Shown: positions 4,541-7,779 of the stretch, one piece after another | How positions within the stretch are numbered: position 1 is the stretch's first letter | Layout of the letters: every line of letters begins with the position of its first letter | Assembly (NCBI GenBank): GCA_026387055.1 | Contig: JAPLML010000548.1 | Location: 1-7,779, forward strand | Length of the DNA: 7,779 nt | Source: Planctomycetota bacterium | GTDB lineage: Bacteria > Planctomycetota > Phycisphaerae > FEN-1346 | Direction: 5' to 3' | The notes under the pieces: generated by a model | What the model saw: the letters and a program-made list of their open reading frames with translations, nothing else | Database searches by the model: none | Told to the model about the DNA's origin: nothing | Program-made: the position numbers and the translations under genes

Positions 4541-5445
4541 TGAAACCCGAACGCCAGCCCGGTGGCGTGGTCCGCGATCGCCGAAGCCGGTTTATCGAGA
4601 TCTTTCGGACCACGCCCGCCAAGACCGTGTGTCCGAACTTCTACGTGCTCGCGCACGCCAACGGGTGCACGTTCCGCCCCCAGTGCGAGTACTGTTACCT
4701 CAAGAGCAGCCTCTGGCACCTGCAAGGCCATGAAGCGTTCTCCAACGTGGACCGGATGCTCGACGAGGTCCGCCGGTGGATCTCCCAGGATGGGCTGGAG
4801 TCGTATGTGCTCAATACGGGGAACCTCTCCGACAGCCTGGCCTTCGAGCAGATCCGCCCGATGATGCCGCGCCTGGTCGGCGTCTTTCGCGAAGCCCAGG
4901 CCGCCGGCCGGAAGCACGCCCTGCTGCTGGTGACCAAGGGAGGCGTGCGCGAATGTCAGGCGTTGCTCGAGACGGAGTCTTGCTCCAACGTGATCGTTTC
5001 CTTCTCGGTCAACAGCCCTGACGCGGCGGAGGAGTATGAGCAGGGAGCGGCGCCCGTGCCCGACCGCATGGAGGCGGCGCGGCGATTGAAGGACGCCGGC
5101 TGGCGCGTCCGCCTCCGCATCGACCCGATGTTCGCCGGCCGGGACTACGGCGGGATCATCGAGGACGTTCGGGCCCTCGCGCCGGAACGGGTTACCCTGG
5201 GCAGCCTTCGCGCGGAGCCCCACCTGCTGCGCGTCATCGACCACGGGCTCTTCGCCGCCCTCGACGCGCCGGCCGAGAAGGGCGGACTGGCCCGGTATCC
5301 CCTGGCCGCGCGCCTGGCGCTCTACCGCCCGGCCGTCGAGGCGCTGAAGGCCGTCTGTCCCATCGGGCTGTGCGAGGAGACCCGCGACGTCTGGGAGGCG
5401 TTGGGCCTCGACGCCGACGCCCGGTCCTGCAACTGCGGGTCGTAG
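4540..5445 (+). CDS. Radical SAM protein, spore photoproduct lyase-like
   Basis: Product of 301 aa, a soluble iron-sulfur radical SAM enzyme. The cluster motif is GCTFRPQCEYCYL (42-54), giving C43-X5-C49-X2-C52. The CxYCYL ending and the C-terminal pattern IGLCEETRDVW (275-285) followed by CNC (297-299) match the COG1533/SplB-like group. The spacing differs from the CX3CX2C of true spore photoproduct lyase. NTGNLSDSL (92-100) probably belongs to the SAM-binding barrel region, and RLRIDPMF (191-198) to a later strand. The spore lyase repairs a UV thymine dimer; this relative, in a probable non-sporeformer, need not do so, and its substrate is unknown. The start at 4540 is the ATG that precedes the conserved region with a normal N-terminus. 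It lies 53 bp after the MBL gene. Confidence 0.82.
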   Translation: MKPERQPGGVVRDRRSRFIEIFRTTPAKTVCPNFYVLAHANGCTFRPQCEYCYLKSSLWHLQGHEAFSNVDRMLDEVRRWISQDGLESYVLNTGNLSDSLAFEQIRPMMPRLVGVFREAQAAGRKHALLLVTKGGVRECQALLETESCSNVIVSFSVNSPDAAEEYEQGAAPVPDRMEAARRLKDAGWRVRLRIDPMFAGRDYGGIIEDVRALAPERVTLGSLRAEPHLLRVIDHGLFAALDAPAEKGGLARYPLAARLALYRPAVEALKAVCPIGLCEETRDVWEALGLDADARSCNCGS

Positions 5446-5460
5446 GTGCGGGACGGGCGC

Positions 5461-5480
5461 AGGATCCTCTCGAGAGTCCT
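5461..5480. promoter_or_regulatory. Dyad upstream of the glycosidase gene
   Basis: CTCTCGAGAG (5467-5476) is a perfect 10-bp palindrome, extended by AGGA (5461-5464) and TCCT (5477-5480) with two unpaired bases on the left. It lies about 100 bp before the glycosidase start in a 137-bp gap. It could be an operator or a small hairpin; no promoter next to it is convincing. Confidence 0.3.
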
Positions 5481-5582
5481 CTGAACGGAGCACCTGCGCA
5501 TGGTCTGCATGGCACGCAGCGGGCGACGCCTGTCGGGTACTCGCTCTGGGAGTTCCGGGTGTTCCCGTGGAGAAAGGTCCTC

Positions 5583-7730
5583 ATGCGTCGTGCATGCACG
5601 CTTCAACTATTGATGTTCTCGGCGGCACTGGTGCTGCTGAGCACGATCACGGCTCAAGGTGCGGATGTGCCCCAAGCAAGATCGCAGGCAGACTGGCTTG
5701 TTACCCCCGTGAAAACATCCGCCACGGTCACGGAGGATGCCGCCAAGGGCCAATTGGTCCTCGCCAACGGCCTGGTGCGGCGCGCGTTCCGCACGAAGCC
5801 GAACTTCGCGGCGGTGGACCTCACGAACCTCAGCACCGGCGCCAGCGTCCTCAGGGGGGTGAAGCCCGAGGCAATCATCGAGCTCGACGGCAAGCGCTAT
5901 GAAGTCGGCGGCCTGAAAGGGCAGCCCGATTACGCCTACCTGGCCCCGGCGTGGCTCGAGCAGATGACCAGCAGCCCGGACGCCTTCCGGTTCACCGGCT
6001 ACGCCACGGGCAAACCCCAGCCGCGATACGAGTGGAAACCCAAGCGTCACGCGCCGAACGTGGCGTGGCCGCCGGCGGGCGTGACTCTCGTTGCCAACTT
6101 CCAGCCGCCGGAGGGCCTGCGCGAGAAGTACCGCGGCCTTGCGCTCTCGGTCCACTATGAGTTGTACGACGGCATCCCCGTGCTTGCGAAGTGGGTCACG
6201 GTATCCAACGGCGCCGGCAAGGAGGTCGTCGTCGGGTCGGTCGAGACGGAGATCCTGGCGGTCAATGAGCAGGAGAAGGCGCGTCTGCACGTGGAGAGCA
6301 ACTACGCCTTCGCGGGGATGAACACGACCTTCTGGGGCCCCGACCCGGACTACAAGACGCAGATTGACTACGAGTACAAGATGTCGCTCCTCCTGACGAG
6401 CAAGCCGCCGCTGGGACCGGGGGTGCACCTGGCGCCGGGCGAGACGTTCGAGTCCTTCCGCACGTACGTGCTCCTCCAGGATAGCGACGACCGCGAGCGG
6501 CAGGGCCTGGCGCGGCGGCGGATGTATCGTACCCTCGCGCCCCAGGCCGCCGAGAACCCGATCCTGATGCACGTTCGCAGCGCCGAGCCTGCGGCCGTCC
6601 GGGTGGCCATCGACCAGTGCGCCGCCGTGGGCTTCGAGATGGTCATCATGACGTTCTGGAGCGGCTTCAACATCGAGAGCGAGGACCCGGCCTACATCGC
6701 GCGGTTCAAGGAACTGGTGGACTATGCCCACGGCAAGGGCGTGGAGCTCGGCGGGTACACGTTGATGTGCGCGTCGCGCGACGCCGGCCCGGCCAGCAAC
6801 TGCATCTCCCCGCAGACGGGCAAGCCGGGGAGCAAGTTCGGGCAGAGCGCCTGCCTGGCGAGCGAGTGGGCCGACGGGTACTTCCGGCGGGTGCTCCACT
6901 TCATGGACGCTACGGGGATGGATGTCATCGAGACCGACGGGCCGTATCACGGCGACGTGTGCGCCTCGACCGCGCACAAGCACCACGTCGGCCTGGCGGA
7001 TTCCCAGTGGGCGCAGTGGCAGGCCTGCGTCGGCTTCTACCACGAGTGCCGCAAGCGAGGAATCTACATCAATACGCCAGACTGGTACTACCTCAACGGC
7101 AGCAACAAGTGCGCCATGGGGTACCGGGAGACGAACTTCAGCCTGCCCCGCGCGCGGCAGATCCTGATCGCCCGCCAGAACATCTACGACGGCACGTTCG
7201 AGAAAGCGCCGAGCATGGGGTGGCTGTTCGTGCCGCTCGTGGAGTACCACGGGGGCGGCGCCGCGGCCACGTTCGAGCCGCTTTCGGAGCATCTGCCGGA
7301 CCTGGAGTGGCACCTGGCGCAGAACTTCGGCAGCGGCGTGCAGGCGTGCTACCGCGGGCCGCGCCTTTTCGACACCGACGCCACGAAGGCCCTGGTGAAG
7401 AAGTGGGTGGAGTTCTACAAGAATCGCCGCGCCATCCTGGATTCGGACATCATCCACGTCCGCCGCGCGGACGGCCGGGGCATCGACTGTATGATGCACG
7501 TCAATCCGCAAACCGAGGAACGGGCGCTCGCAATGGTCTACAACCCCACGGAGCGCGACGTCGACACGGCGCTGAGGCTGCCCCTTTACTACACAGGCCT
7601 GACCGACAAGGCGAAGGTCCGTCGCGAGGAGGGGACGGCGAAGGAGTATCGGCTCGATCGCGATTACAGCATCACGGTGCCTGTCCGGATGGGGCCGCGA
7701 AGCATCACGTGGTTTGCCGTGGGCGAGTAG
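5583..7730 (+). CDS. Secreted glycoside hydrolase, GH36/clan-D-like
   Basis: Product of 715 aa, predicted exported. I chose the ATG at 5583 because AGAAAGG lies 5 nt upstream and it gives a clean Sec signal peptide: charged MRRA, a hydrophobic stretch (about 8-22), cleavage probably after AQG (24-26). Residues about 40-300 look like an N-terminal beta-sandwich that shapes the sugar site; about 325-610 look like a TIM barrel; about 616-715 look like a C-terminal beta domain. In the barrel, FEMVIMTFWSGFN (351-363) and VIETDGPYHGD (448-458) resemble alpha-galactosidase-type strands, and D452 is the likely nucleophile. The acid/base is unclear (D500 or E516 are candidates). The most likely role is release of an alpha-linked sugar from outside glycans. 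The clan is inferred from pattern only, so a different TIM-barrel family is possible. Confidence 0.72.
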   Translation: MRRACTLQLLMFSAALVLLSTITAQGADVPQARSQADWLVTPVKTSATVTEDAAKGQLVLANGLVRRAFRTKPNFAAVDLTNLSTGASVLRGVKPEAIIELDGKRYEVGGLKGQPDYAYLAPAWLEQMTSSPDAFRFTGYATGKPQPRYEWKPKRHAPNVAWPPAGVTLVANFQPPEGLREKYRGLALSVHYELYDGIPVLAKWVTVSNGAGKEVVVGSVETEILAVNEQEKARLHVESNYAFAGMNTTFWGPDPDYKTQIDYEYKMSLLLTSKPPLGPGVHLAPGETFESFRTYVLLQDSDDRERQGLARRRMYRTLAPQAAENPILMHVRSAEPAAVRVAIDQCAAVGFEMVIMTFWSGFNIESEDPAYIARFKELVDYAHGKGVELGGYTLMCASRDAGPASNCISPQTGKPGSKFGQSACLASEWADGYFRRVLHFMDATGMDVIETDGPYHGDVCASTAHKHHVGLADSQWAQWQACVGFYHECRKRGIYINTPDWYYLNGSNKCAMGYRETNFSLPRARQILIARQNIYDGTFEKAPSMGWLFVPLVEYHGGGAAATFEPLSEHLPDLEWHLAQNFGSGVQACYRGPRLFDTDATKALVKKWVEFYKNRRAILDSDIIHVRRADGRGIDCMMHVNPQTEERALAMVYNPTERDVDTALRLPLYYTGLTDKAKVRREEGTAKEYRLDRDYSITVPVRMGPRSITWFAVGE

Positions 7731-7768
7731 GCGAGGGAGAGATGGCGGGCAACGTTCAGGAGTGTGCC

Positions 7769-7779
7769 ATGAATCACCG
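7769..7779 (+). CDS. Start of a further gene, cut by window end
   Basis: An ATG at 7769 is preceded by AGGAG (7758-7762) at 6-nt spacing, a strong ribosome-binding site, 38 bp after the glycosidase stop. Only the first three codons (Met-Asn-His) are inside the window. An in-frame ATG at 7742 is possible but its purine tract lies too close. The spacing suggests cotranscription with the glycosidase. Confidence 0.4.

Noticed and set aside
4540..5445. True spore photoproduct lyase (splB)
   Set aside because: Cluster spacing differs and nothing in the window suggests sporulation, so no gene symbol is given.
4504..5493. 329-codon minus-strand open frame opposite the radical SAM gene
   Set aside because: Shadow of a gene with an iron-sulfur motif on the plus strand; its own product has no recognisable fold.
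5607..7511. 634-codon minus-strand open frame opposite the glycosidase gene
   Set aside because: No recognisable motifs, no ribosome-binding site, and the plus strand has a signal peptide and catalytic-type motifs.

Overview
The window is GC-rich (roughly two-thirds G+C by eye) and looks like chromosomal DNA of a Planctomycetota or related PVC-superphylum bacterium. The evidence is indirect: a secreted sialidase-like propeller protein, a large secreted TIM-barrel glycosidase, a Tat-exported phosphoesterase, a spore-photoproduct-lyase-like radical SAM protein in a probable non-sporeformer, and abundant palindromic intergenic repeats. No rRNA or taxonomic marker is present, so this placement is an inference.

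Layout, left to right. A 10-TM EamA/DMT permease (154-1086, +) is bracketed by copies of a palindromic repeat. Next comes a tRNA-Cys(GCA) gene (1304-1383, +) behind a good sigma70-type promoter, followed by a second, unrelated nested-palindrome region (1434-1508). On the minus strand, 3450-1549 encodes a Tat-exported two-domain protein: an ADPRibase-Mn-like metallophosphoesterase fused to a BNR/Asp-box sialidase-like propeller. A 331-bp divergent intergenic region (3451-3781) holds a candidate minus-strand promoter, two near-identical GC palindromes and a third copy of the 90-bp repeat. Three plus-strand genes follow: an UlaG-like MBL-fold hydrolase (3782-4486), an SPL-like radical SAM protein with a CX5CX2C cluster motif (4540-5445), and a secreted GH36/clan-D-like glycosidase (5583-7730). 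The first codons of another gene appear at 7769.

How the genes fit together. There is no obvious single pathway. The exported phosphoesterase-sialidase fusion and the secreted glycosidase suggest scavenging of glycans and nucleotide- or phospho-linked sugars outside the cytoplasm. The MBL and radical SAM proteins are cytoplasmic and of unknown substrate. The MBL, radical SAM and glycosidase genes are codirectional with gaps of 53 and 137 bp, so they may or may not be cotranscribed.

The most distinctive non-coding signal is a REPIN-like element: two inverted hairpins making a 90-bp unit, seen two full times and once degenerate within 3.7 kb. One stem shows a paired (compensatory) base change. 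The most distinctive coding signal is the phosphoesterase-sialidase fusion. I do not see a CRISPR array, phage, integrase, transposase or clear defence system.
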